From contig NZ_CP072334.1 of NCBI RefSeq assembly GCF_018127805.1, forward strand, positions 1,404,001 to 1,468,000: a DNA stretch of 64,000 bases, written 5' to 3'. Positions within the stretch are counted from its first letter, which is position 1. Every line of letters starts with the position of its first letter. The DNA comes from Prevotella sp. oral taxon 475. GTDB lineage: Bacteria > Bacteroidota > Bacteroidia > Bacteroidales > Bacteroidaceae. Below, piece after piece: positions 9,356 to 16,997 of the stretch. A program made the translations under genes and the position numbers. Under the pieces are notes generated by a model that worked only from the letters and a program-made list of their open reading frames with translations, searched no databases and was not told the DNA's origin.

Positions 9356-9595
9356 TTACTCATCCAGAAATTCTTCTTCCTCCCAAAAACCTTCCTTGGC
9401 AGGAAAACTGTTACTGGGATCGCCGAAGTAGATATTACCCATATCTTTCTCTCCTTTATCATCCCAATTCCCCTGTTGCGAAGGAGTTGCCGGATTAGGA
9501 CGTACTGATACACAGATGAAACTCTCGTGTTCTACGTTCAACATCTCACATCGTGGTGCGAGATACACTTGTTTGATTGCTTGATTTCTCTCCAT
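9356..9595 (-). CDS. Small acidic-tailed protein next to fimbrillin
   Basis: A 79-aa protein of unknown function. It starts with a basic segment containing QVYLAP and ends with an extremely acidic tail (EEEEFLDE). There is no signal peptide or membrane segment. A 64-aa ORF beside the LRR surface protein at 42.0 kb has the same plan: a short basic start with YITP, a middle with I/V-x-S-x-x-V, and an acidic end. This is the first ORF after the shared leader. Function is unknown; a chaperone-like, regulatory or precursor-peptide role is speculation. Confidence 0.65.
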   Translation of the reverse strand: MERNQAIKQVYLAPRCEMLNVEHESFICVSVRPNPATPSQQGNWDDKGEKDMGNIYFGDPSNSFPAKEGFWEEEEFLDE

Positions 9596-9679
9596 AATTT
9601 GAACTTGTTTTTATAGTGAAAATATAATAGAAGCATAACTTAATTTCTTTTCTGCCAGGACAGAGAAGAACACAAAAAA

Positions 9680-9713
9680 CTGCAAAGAGATTCACTGAGG
9701 AATCCCTTTGCAG
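9680..9713 (-). terminator. Intrinsic terminator inside the leader (attenuator), locus A
   Basis: On the minus strand CTGCAAAG pairs with CTTTGCAG, with a further 5-bp GATTC/GAATC stem inside (one mismatch between them, 6-base loop), and the hairpin is followed by TTTTTTGTG. It lies between the promoter (10027-10057) and the first gene (start 9595), where only an attenuator makes sense. Locus B has the same arrangement at 43620-43650. Confidence 0.75.
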
Positions 9714-9732
9714 GTAATGTTTTGCGACGCTT

Positions 9733-9742
9733 CGCGCGCGCG
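9733..9742. repeat. (CG)5 tract with conserved flanks, locus A
   Basis: Ten bases of strict CG alternation inside ACGCTT-(CG)5-TA. The same 18 bases recur at 43666-43683 in the leader of the LRR gene. Alternating CG is a classical Z-DNA-prone sequence; in RNA it can form a short hairpin with the following GAAGCG. Confidence 0.9.
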
Positions 9743-9763
9743 TAGGAAAAAGGTGAAAAAGTC

Positions 9764-9928
<165 letters not shown>

Positions 9929-10026
9929 TCTTTAATTCATCTATTTTTTATTATTCTATCTAAGGGCTCTGTCTTTACTTCCCTAATGAAAGGAAAAGTA
10001 AATGGACAAGGCCATTAAAACGACGG

Positions 10027-10057
10027 CAAAGATAATACAAACTTTCGGTTTCACCAA
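10027..10057 (-). promoter_or_regulatory. Promoter of the fimbrillin locus
   Basis: On the minus strand a -33 TTG (10057-10055) and a -7 box TATCTTTG (10034-10027) are separated by 20 bases, fitting the Bacteroidota consensus. The LRR locus has a similar sequence with the same spacing at 43874-43904. The implied leader before the 79-aa ORF is about 420 bases. The rest of the 9596-10182 gap holds the CA and CG tracts and the attenuator; I see no other gene in it. Confidence 0.75.
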
Positions 10058-10182
10058 AAGTTCCTAAATCTTTGTCTCAAGCAAAAATGACAGATTACTC
10101 TTCCAAACCTTGAAATACAAATCTTTATTACGCAGGAAAATACGGCTATAGGCGGAATCCCTTACAAGGGTATCGGTCCTCC

Positions 10183-10821
10183 TTACCAACTCGCTTGACA
10201 AACGAATTGGAGAGAGGCATAGAACTCGGCACCTAAGAGATAGACGAGAAGGAGTGGGAGAGTGCGACTGATGCCAACTGTAAGACAGCGACAAACGGAA
10301 AGCAGAGTGCGTAGACGACCGCTAACCAGTCCGAAGGTGACAGACAACAGACAGACGGAGAGACAGAGCAGAGGTAGAAGACTCTGAGAGATACTGCTGG
10401 GATAGAGCCGCCCCGTGACGCCTAAGAGGATGGCATGAGGAAGGAGCGTGAAGAGAAGCAAAATGACGATGAGGACTATCAACTCTGACAGGACGGCAGT
10501 GAGACCGACCTTTTCCCAAAAAGAAAGGTTGCCTCGTTTGCCGACGACATCGCTCAAGCCACTGAACTGCACAGCTCCATAAGCCATACTGAGGAGCAGA
10601 ATCCAAAGCAATGGAGAACCAGAAAGATTAACCGAGAGACTACCGACAAACCATCGGATGCCTTCTGCACTGAGAAGCGAACGCATGGCCCAGTCGGGTT
10701 TAACGGCACTCACTGTCCACGAGCCAAAGACGAGAAGCGTTTGCAGTACGAGGATGAGAAGCGAGAGCCAGGCCGCCCATCTTTCAAATCGAGATTGGAA
10801 TGTGTAGGGAGGGTTATTCAT
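10183..10821 (-). CDS. Polytopic membrane protein, possibly a short AbgT-like transporter
   Basis: A 212-aa hydrophobic protein with about five or six membrane segments. The stretch AEGIRWFVGSLSVNLSGSPL resembles the conserved N-terminal part of AbgT-type (p-aminobenzoyl-glutamate) transporters, which normally have about 500 residues; if related, this is a short Bacteroidota variant rather than a full transporter. The start overlaps the response-regulator stop by 8 bases, so it is the last gene of the kinase-regulator operon. Transport activity is a guess; an accessory membrane role is equally possible. Confidence 0.6.
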   Translation of the reverse strand: MNNPPYTFQSRFERWAAWLSLLILVLQTLLVFGSWTVSAVKPDWAMRSLLSAEGIRWFVGSLSVNLSGSPLLWILLLSMAYGAVQFSGLSDVVGKRGNLSFWEKVGLTAVLSELIVLIVILLLFTLLPHAILLGVTGRLYPSSISQSLLPLLCLSVCLLSVTFGLVSGRLRTLLSVCRCLTVGISRTLPLLLVYLLGAEFYASLQFVCQASW

Positions 10822-11539
10822 TGTCGGGTTCGATGTTGTCGATATCTAATATCCGCAGCTCAAAGGCCCGGACAACAAGCCGAGTGGCATTGACGCCCAT
10901 TCGTCCGTTGCCGTGTGGAAAGAGTTTCGACACCAATTCGTTTTGCCGTTTCTCCAAACTCTTTACGCCAAAAGGCATACCTCGCAGATTGGTGATTTGC
11001 TCTTTGGTGTAGCCCAGGGCGAGATGACGCAGAAAACGTTCGTCATATTCATCTATCTCGTAGTTGATAAAGGCCTCTTGACGGTAGATTTGATTGCTGA
11101 CCACCTGTTTAAATTTATCAACGAGCTTTTCGAGAATAGGCTGATTGAAGACCAATCGTTTGCCATTCATTACGCTGGCCACATCTCCTCGGGTGAGTAA
11201 TTCACCGCTTTTGAGAATGATTCCGTCGCATCCGGCGTCGAGAACATCGAGCCAGAGTTTCTCGTTAAGAATCTCGCCGGTGAAGATGAGCACCTTGACA
11301 GCAGGATATTGCTCCTTGGTGTGCCTGCAAATCTCTACGCCGATGGTGGTAGAACCACCCAGGCCCAGGTCAAGAAGAACGAGATCGGGCAATTCCTGTT
11401 TAAGGAGTTTCCAGTAAGCAGGTTCGGTATCGGCAGTACCGATGATGGTGGCTTCGGGAATATCGTTTCTGAAAATGCCCTCTGTGCCTTTCAGTTCCAA
11501 CGGAACGTCTTCAACGATGATTACTTTGAATGGATTCAT
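10814..11539 (-). CDS. Response regulator with divergent C-terminal output domain
   Basis: A 241-aa cytoplasmic response regulator. The receiver domain shows the acidic pair Glu10/Asp11, the phosphoacceptor Asp57 in LVLLDLGLGG, Thr87 in IFTGE and Lys110 in IILKSG. The C-terminal part (about 150-241) is helical and looks like a LuxR/NarL-type helix-turn-helix (HLALGYTKEQITNLRGMPFGVKSLEKRQNELVSKLF region), but diverged. It starts 30 bases downstream of the stop of the large sensor kinase, which is its likely partner. DNA targets are not evident. Confidence 0.85.
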   Translation of the reverse strand: MNPFKVIIVEDVPLELKGTEGIFRNDIPEATIIGTADTEPAYWKLLKQELPDLVLLDLGLGGSTTIGVEICRHTKEQYPAVKVLIFTGEILNEKLWLDVLDAGCDGIILKSGELLTRGDVASVMNGKRLVFNQPILEKLVDKFKQVVSNQIYRQEAFINYEIDEYDERFLRHLALGYTKEQITNLRGMPFGVKSLEKRQNELVSKLFPHGNGRMGVNATRLVVRAFELRILDIDNIEPDNE

Positions 11540-11569
11540 ATCTTTGTTCTTTTTATTTTATCGGTTTGG

Positions 11570-14500
11570 TCACGCTTTGGGTAAGGTCAGTTCTATTCGG
11601 GTGCGACCTTGCAAATTGTAAGCGAAGGCTCCGCATCCGCGGGCACTGGTCATCTCGCCGGTGTCTCTCACAATCTGCCTACAGACGTAGAATTGCAAAT
11701 TGCCAGTGGTGGGCGAGAAGAGTTGTCGGCATTCCTCGTCGGTAAAGACTGTACCAGGGAAAAACATTGAAAGTTTGATATACTGCTGGTCTTTCACTTC
11801 AACGTCGAGAATAGGGGCATATTGTGCCAACAACCCGTACAGCAACGAGAAGAGATAGCGAAGAAGGTCTTCATCACCCATCACCTGTAAGGGTTCTTTT
11901 GGGTTCTCTTTTATCTGAAATCTACCCAGTAGCGACAGCAAAGAAAGCGGTCTACAGGTATGCCTTATCTCTTCCAACTGCCTCATAGCCTGCGCACTGA
12001 GCAGCATGTAGAGATCTTTGTAATAGTCTACCAATTCGGTCATACCATGCAAATCCTCATCTCTGTCATCAATCAATTGCCGAATACGCGAAGGATAATA
12101 CATTGTTTCGTGCTTCAAAGCACTTAGACAATTGTCAAGAACACTATTGTTGACATGCAGTTGATCGTTTTCGTTTTCTATCCGATGCAGTTCATCTTCA
12201 GCCAGTTCGATGTTCTCCTCTCTATGTTTTTCCAGGTCGACACTTTTCTTGAGCACATCTCTTATCTGATAGACCACGGCATTGAGCGAGCTGAACTGTG
12301 TATTTTCCCGATAATATTTATCCATCGATTTGAGAATATGTTCGATAGAATCCAACTTCTTTTGCGACGTATCGGCATTTAAAACAATTTTGTTGATGTC
12401 TTTGATTCTTTCTACATAGGCCCGATACATCATAAAATGACGATAGAAAAGTAGATAATAGGCCGGAAAAAGCATGAGAAGAAGGATCACCAGGATGATG
12501 ATCGTGACAGTCTTGTTGGTTTCCGACTGCTGCATCCTCACCACATATTCTCTTAGGGTACCGTCGGCCGACCGTTCTTTAAACAAGCGTGTATACACCT
12601 CGTTGTTGTAGTGATATAAGGCCCATTTGTGCAAGGCCAAGGCCGCAATGGCACTCTCGTTACGAATATCGAGGATGATATTGAAGTTGGTTTCCAAACC
12701 GTCGTGCAACCATTGAATCTCTGCAGGTATGCCTACCGACTGCGAATAGGGCACCATCAGAGCCTTACCTCCAGGATGATGCATTTTGTATACTCGATTC
12801 AGCACCTCGATACAACTGTCTGCATATAGCAGAGCCTCTTTGTATTGCCCGTTGATATTGGCAAAATAGGCGCGATTGGCAAAGACGTCAGCATTTTTGA
12901 GATATTTGCCCGACGGTGTGTTATTCTGAATCTGCTCTTGAATTTTATTCCTGTTTTCCACCTTCTGCTCGGCAACTGCACGCATTGGGAGAAGCAACAG
13001 CAAAGCACCCAATCCGTAAATAACACCTTTGGGAAGTCGAAAACTAAAGCAACTGCCCTTTCCCTGTTCACTTTTCACCGAGATCGTGCAACCGCTGAAT
13101 ATATTGCTGATTTTCCGATACTTGTCGATGATGCCCTTACAGTTCATCAAACCGAATCCATGAGACGTCTGTACATCTTGAGAAGTAGAGTTGACCACCT
13201 TGCGTTCAAACAGATGTGTCACCTCCTCCTCGCTCATTCCGATGCCATTGTCGGCAATAGAAATCTCCACATATCCGTTTTCGAGGGCCTGTGCACATAA
13301 GCGGACGGTTCCGCCCTGAGGAGTAAACTTGCGGGCGTTGTCTGCCAGAGTATTGATCATGAAAAGCGTCAACGTCCGGTCGGCCTTCACCACTTCCTCT
13401 GTCGGTTCTACCAGCAGTTGAATCCCTTTAAGGTTGAATCCCATCCGGCCCTTCCACACAATATCGAAGAGCGACTGCAACGCGATGCTTTCTATGTGTA
13501 GGTTGAGTTCACCCTGACGCATCTGAATCCAGTGGGTCAGAATATCGTTATAATCTCTTATTTTATCGGTCAGTTCTGCAATGTAAGCATACCGCTCGTT
13601 TCGCACCTCCTCTGCTTCCCGAGAGGCGTCTAAACGATGTATTTCGTGCCGCATCCGGTCGATAAAAGGGATGACCGAATTGGCCAACGACACCTTAGCG
13701 CGCTGCTCTTCATTCTTTTTCTTGTTCTCGGCCACATGAATTCGCGCCACGTCCTGTTGTTCGTGCAATTCTTCAAAAAGTTCATTCAGCTCTTCGATGT
13801 GCTTTGCATTCAGGCTTTCCCATCTTCTCAGCGGTTCCAGCATTTGGTCGGAAGAGAACTTTTTATTCTGTTTGTTTCTCATATAATTGAAAACAAACAA
13901 TAAGAAAACCACCAAGACAATCATCCCCGCAACAGCGGCGAGCATACTGTTGAGCTGTAAAGAATAGCGGTCGAGCTGTTCTGCCCGTGCCTCCTGTCGC
14001 CGGTCTTGCCGTGTTTGCTTTTGTATGTCTAAGTAGGCATTGCGATTTTCATCGCTCCGACTCTTCACATTCATGGCCGAATAGACCAAACTGAGTTGCT
14101 CGCAGATAGAAGCCACGAGATCGGGAGCCTTTCTGATGGCCGAGTTTTTATACAGCGCGTTTTGCAAACAGAACAAGGCCGACTTGTAATCGGCAAGATT
14201 CCAGTAGCAGGAGGCCAACGTTCGGTAGGCACCGGCTGTTTGATACACATCGCCATACTTGGAAAACAACTCTAAGGAACGCTGTGCCAAATTACCGGCC
14301 AACAGACTATCGGGCATGTGATCAGTATTCAAGATGGTAAAAGCGGCCGAATTATTCTTTGCCAAGAGCCTTCGTTGCTGCCCATCGTTGAGATGTTCGC
14401 TAATGGCCTGCATAGAATTGGCCTCCCAATAAGGATAATTGTTTTGCAGGGCTGCCATATAACACCGAAAGAGATACTCGAATTCGTGCTGATAGATTTC

Positions 14501-15142
14501 CGCTTTGGTAGAGGCCGTCACCAAACTTCCTGCTCCCACATTGTAGAGATAGCTCAACCACTGTGCCGTGTCCTGTTGTATCTCTCCTTTGAGAGAGATG
14601 TTTTGCAGTTCTTTTACCGACTTGTCTGGCAGTCCGATGTAGTAGAAATAGACAGAGGCAACAATAAAGAGTTCGCTCTCTGCATAAATCATTCTTTTGC
14701 GCAGGCGTTGCGAGAGATTGTCGTATTCTTCGTTGATACGATTCAACCGCCTCATGGCCCGCTCCCGATGGTTATAAAAATCTTTGTTGTGCGATTGTCG
14801 TTGGCAGAGTCTCATCAGTTGCACATCCGAGACCAGGAGTTCTACTTGATTATCGGTGACACGCTGAACCTGGGTCAACTGCCTGAGGGCCTTTCCATAA
14901 TCCATCTTCGCAATCGACACAAAGGCCAGATTGTTCAAAGCCTCAGCCTGTCCGTCGGCATAGTAGGCCGATTCTTTCAAGGCTCGCTCGGCATACACCC
15001 GCGTAGAATCGAGATTGCGGTAATGATAAGAATAAGAAACAGAATTCAGCCTATCTACCTGCTCTGAGCCTCGTTCTGAGCAAGCCAAGCAGCTAACCGC
15101 CGCCCCTATAGCTATCATCATTTTGATGGCACGCATGGGCAT
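11570..15142 (-). CDS. Large double sensor histidine kinase (DUF5112/DUF5113 type)
   Basis: Membrane sensor of 1190 aa made of two kinase-like halves. Half 1: lipoprotein-like signal (LAC, Cys21), TPR-like helical sensor, membrane segment near 397-420, coiled coil, a helical segment with RHEIHRL, and a HATPase domain with N box (NARKFTPQGG), G1 (IADNGIGMS) and G2 (HGFGLMN). Half 2: a signal-like hydrophobic segment (about 705-722), a periplasmic part, a membrane segment (about 874-895), a coiled coil, the H-box-like ALKHETMYYPSRI, and a degenerate ATPase without recognisable N or G1 motifs. It is read with the response regulator just downstream. The family assignment comes from this layout and is not searched. 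Confidence 0.85.
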   Translation of the reverse strand: MPMRAIKMMIAIGAAVSCLACSERGSEQVDRLNSVSYSYHYRNLDSTRVYAERALKESAYYADGQAEALNNLAFVSIAKMDYGKALRQLTQVQRVTDNQVELLVSDVQLMRLCQRQSHNKDFYNHRERAMRRLNRINEEYDNLSQRLRKRMIYAESELFIVASVYFYYIGLPDKSVKELQNISLKGEIQQDTAQWLSYLYNVGAGSLVTASTKAEIYQHEFEYLFRCYMAALQNNYPYWEANSMQAISEHLNDGQQRRLLAKNNSAAFTILNTDHMPDSLLAGNLAQRSLELFSKYGDVYQTAGAYRTLASCYWNLADYKSALFCLQNALYKNSAIRKAPDLVASICEQLSLVYSAMNVKSRSDENRNAYLDIQKQTRQDRRQEARAEQLDRYSLQLNSMLAAVAGMIVLVVFLLFVFNYMRNKQNKKFSSDQMLEPLRRWESLNAKHIEELNELFEELHEQQDVARIHVAENKKKNEEQRAKVSLANSVIPFIDRMRHEIHRLDASREAEEVRNERYAYIAELTDKIRDYNDILTHWIQMRQGELNLHIESIALQSLFDIVWKGRMGFNLKGIQLLVEPTEEVVKADRTLTLFMINTLADNARKFTPQGGTVRLCAQALENGYVEISIADNGIGMSEEEVTHLFERKVVNSTSQDVQTSHGFGLMNCKGIIDKYRKISNIFSGCTISVKSEQGKGSCFSFRLPKGVIYGLGALLLLLPMRAVAEQKVENRNKIQEQIQNNTPSGKYLKNADVFANRAYFANINGQYKEALLYADSCIEVLNRVYKMHHPGGKALMVPYSQSVGIPAEIQWLHDGLETNFNIILDIRNESAIAALALHKWALYHYNNEVYTRLFKERSADGTLREYVVRMQQSETNKTVTIIILVILLLMLFPAYYLLFYRHFMMYRAYVERIKDINKIVLNADTSQKKLDSIEHILKSMDKYYRENTQFSSLNAVVYQIRDVLKKSVDLEKHREENIELAEDELHRIENENDQLHVNNSVLDNCLSALKHETMYYPSRIRQLIDDRDEDLHGMTELVDYYKDLYMLLSAQAMRQLEEIRHTCRPLSLLSLLGRFQIKENPKEPLQVMGDEDLLRYLFSLLYGLLAQYAPILDVEVKDQQYIKLSMFFPGTVFTDEECRQLFSPTTGNLQFYVCRQIVRDTGEMTSARGCGAFAYNLQGRTRIELTLPKA

Positions 15143-15172
15143 CTTGATATCTGAATTCTATTTCGGTTTTGC

Positions 15173-15260
15173 AAAAGCTTAGCTTTTGCCATTCAAAAGC
15201 TAAGAGTTGGGAATGCAAAAGCTAAGAGATGGACACTCAAAAGCTAAGAGATTGCAAACG
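15173..15260. repeat. 22-bp repeat array, site 1 (4 units)
   Basis: Units start at 15173, 15195, 15217 and 15239, exactly 22 bp apart, each beginning AAAAGCTAAGAGATG or close to it. The first unit holds the odd-centred palindrome AAAAGCT-T-AGCTTTT. The last unit runs into the 3' end of ribE and encodes its final residues and stop. The same unit occurs four times at 29411-29498 and four times at 34622-34709. Confidence 0.93.
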
Positions 15261-15842
15261 GGCAATGTATTTCCCGATAATGTCGAACTCTAAGTTCACT
15301 ACGCTGTCCATCTGCATATCGCAGAAGTTGGTGTTGGTCTTGGTGTAGGGAATGATGGCCACCTTGAAGCTGTTTTCCTGCGGTTCGCAAACGGTGAGCG
15401 ACACGCCGTTTACTGTCACCGAGCCTTTGTCTACCGTGAAATATCCGCGTCGGGCCATTTCCGGGTCGAAGGCATATTCGAAGGTGTAATAGGTAGACCC
15501 TTCTGCATCTTCCACGCCCACGCATCGAGCTGTGGTATCGACGTGTCCCTGCACGATGTGTCCGTCCAGTCTACCGTTCATACGCATGGATCGTTCCACG
15601 TTCACTTTGTCGCCAATGTTCAGACGCCCAAGATTCGATTTGAGTAGCGTTTCTTTCATCGCCGTGACGGTGTAGGTGTCGCCTTGAATCTCTACGACGG
15701 TGAGGCAAACACCGTTGTGGGCTACGCTTTGGTCGATTTGCAGTTCGGAGGTGAACGAACAGCGTAATGTAAAATCGATATTCTCGTCTGTCTTTTTGGT
15801 GGTCACCAATATGGCCATTTCTTCTACAATTCCGGAAAACAT
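15237..15842 (-). CDS. ribE: Riboflavin synthase, alpha chain
   Basis: Cytoplasmic enzyme that dismutates two 6,7-dimethyl-8-ribityllumazine molecules into riboflavin. The 201-aa protein shows the two lumazine-binding repeats; the N-terminal MFSGIVEE and the motif VAHNGVCLTV are typical, and the second copy has VTVNGVSLTV. The C-terminal RLQSLSF is encoded by a 22-bp repeat unit that has invaded or replaced the original 3' end. No other riboflavin gene is near. A long leader lies upstream (about 310 bases to the promoter at 16159-16189) with a terminator inside it, so expression may be attenuated. Confidence 0.95.
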   Translation of the reverse strand: MFSGIVEEMAILVTTKKTDENIDFTLRCSFTSELQIDQSVAHNGVCLTVVEIQGDTYTVTAMKETLLKSNLGRLNIGDKVNVERSMRMNGRLDGHIVQGHVDTTARCVGVEDAEGSTYYTFEYAFDPEMARRGYFTVDKGSVTVNGVSLTVCEPQENSFKVAIIPYTKTNTNFCDMQMDSVVNLEFDIIGKYIARLQSLSF

Positions 15843-15910
15843 TGTTTTGTTTTATTTAAGTTGAACTGGGTTTGTTCGCATTGAAAACGAACCGCGCCAA
15901 TGCTTTGAAA

Positions 15911-16152
15911 GCAAAACAGGCAGGAACCAATATCCTGCCTGTGATGAGAAAAGGGGCGTACCGACGATGTGATGAAAACTCTGAGCTATACATGATTTGA
16001 GAGTTCTCCGCCTTTGTAATCCACCGGCTTTGCAGCTAACTTCTTCCGAAGTTTGTGGCCCGCCATTAGCAAAAGAAATCTTCTCGGTTTTCGATTTTAT
16101 TTTGAAGAGTACCCCAATCTATCGATACAACCCCTATACTTATGGCATTTTT
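15911..16152 (-). ncRNA. Candidate structured RNA or riboswitch-like leader upstream of ribE
   Basis: A consensus promoter (16159-16189) and an intrinsic terminator (15916-15942) bound a transcript of about 240 bases on the minus strand. A long closing stem can form between 16123-16135 and 15952-15963 (12 pairs, one bulge). Inside it are a perfect 6-bp hairpin with a GGAA tetraloop (AACTTC-GGAA-GAAGTT), an AACTCT/AGAGTT hairpin and the string GCTGCAAAGCC. It does not match the FMN, TPP or cobalamin consensus that I know. It could be a free small RNA or a ribE attenuator; it accounts for the 365-base gap. Confidence 0.5.
15916..15942 (-). terminator. Intrinsic terminator in the ribE leader
   Basis: Perfect 10-bp stem ACAGGCAGGA/TCCTGCCTGT with a 7-base loop, followed on the minus strand by TTTTGCTTTC. 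It lies 74 bases before the ribE start codon, so it ends a leader RNA rather than a gene. Confidence 0.75.
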
Positions 16153-16158
16153 GTGCTG

Positions 16159-16189
16159 CAAAGGTAAGCGATTCTCTCCGTTCGGCCAA
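16159..16189 (-). promoter_or_regulatory. Promoter for the ribE leader RNA
   Basis: Minus strand TTG (16189-16187), 20-base spacer and TACCTTTG (16166-16159): a full match to the Bacteroidota consensus. Transcription would begin near 16152. Confidence 0.75.
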
Positions 16190-16206
16190 AAAAATAACCT
16201 TTGAAA

Positions 16207-16863
16207 TCAATCCTCTTGCATCTCCGTAGAGGCGATTGAGGCTTGATAAAGGGCATCGAACTTCTCACGCAACAGCGTTCTGTCGGCAATGATGTTTCGG
16301 ATCTCGTTCAGGGCCAACTCATTGGGCGAACCGGGAATCCATAACTTGATGTAGCCGTTGTCGGCGTATTTGTTTTCCATGTGTTCGACAAATCGGAGCC
16401 ACTGTTCTTCTTTATCTTTCTCGGGATAATGGTCGAGCCCGTAGGCTACGGTGCGTGTGAAGACAATGTCGGGTTCGAGATCGCGGTCGGCTTCGGCCAC
16501 AATCTTTCCGTAGATGCTGCGAGGCGCGTGCGAGGTGGAGGCGCGATGATCTTCTACTGCCTCTTTCATCACCTTGAGTTGCTGGGGGGAGAACCATCGC
16601 CTGAGACGAACATCGGACGCGAGAATCTTACCGCTCGTGAGATGATGAATGGCTCGCGGGCCTTCGAGTCCTAAGTCGTGATAGGCTGCGATGATGTAAG
16701 CCATATTGGTGTCGGCTCCTATTCGTTGAGCCAATTCCAACGATCGCTTGATCACTCGTAAGGCATGCGACAGGTTGTGGGCTTTATCAAAATGATTATA
16801 ACGGGGGAGGATGTTTTGCTCGACAAACTCCATGAGATCGAGCTGAACGGTAGACGTTGCCAT
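16207..16863 (-). CDS. HD-domain phosphohydrolase
   Basis: A 218-aa cytoplasmic protein of the HD superfamily, metal-dependent phosphohydrolases that act on nucleotides or similar phosphoesters; the substrate is unknown. Metal ligands are visible: His33 in NLSHALRV, the His62-Asp63 doublet in AAYHDLG, His in VEDHRAS and Asp in AEADRDLE. The length fits a single HD domain with no fused effector. It is transcribed divergently from menA; a TACCTTTG box on the minus strand (16905-16898) is a possible -7 element. Confidence 0.85.
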   Translation of the reverse strand: MATSTVQLDLMEFVEQNILPRYNHFDKAHNLSHALRVIKRSLELAQRIGADTNMAYIIAAYHDLGLEGPRAIHHLTSGKILASDVRLRRWFSPQQLKVMKEAVEDHRASTSHAPRSIYGKIVAEADRDLEPDIVFTRTVAYGLDHYPEKDKEEQWLRFVEHMENKYADNGYIKLWIPGSPNELALNEIRNIIADRTLLREKFDALYQASIASTEMQED

Positions 16864-16997
16864 AAATATAGATATATCGGTGTGAGAAATCCTTATGCAA
16901 AGGTAACGTATCAGCAGCAGAATCTACCGATTAATGCTTAATTTTGCAGTCGTCTGTACACCGTACAGGCATCCGCAAGAACAAAATCAGAAGGAAG

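Noticed and set aside
15911-16152. FMN riboswitch upstream of ribE
   Set aside because: The conserved RFN motifs are not present on either strand; left as an unassigned structured RNA.
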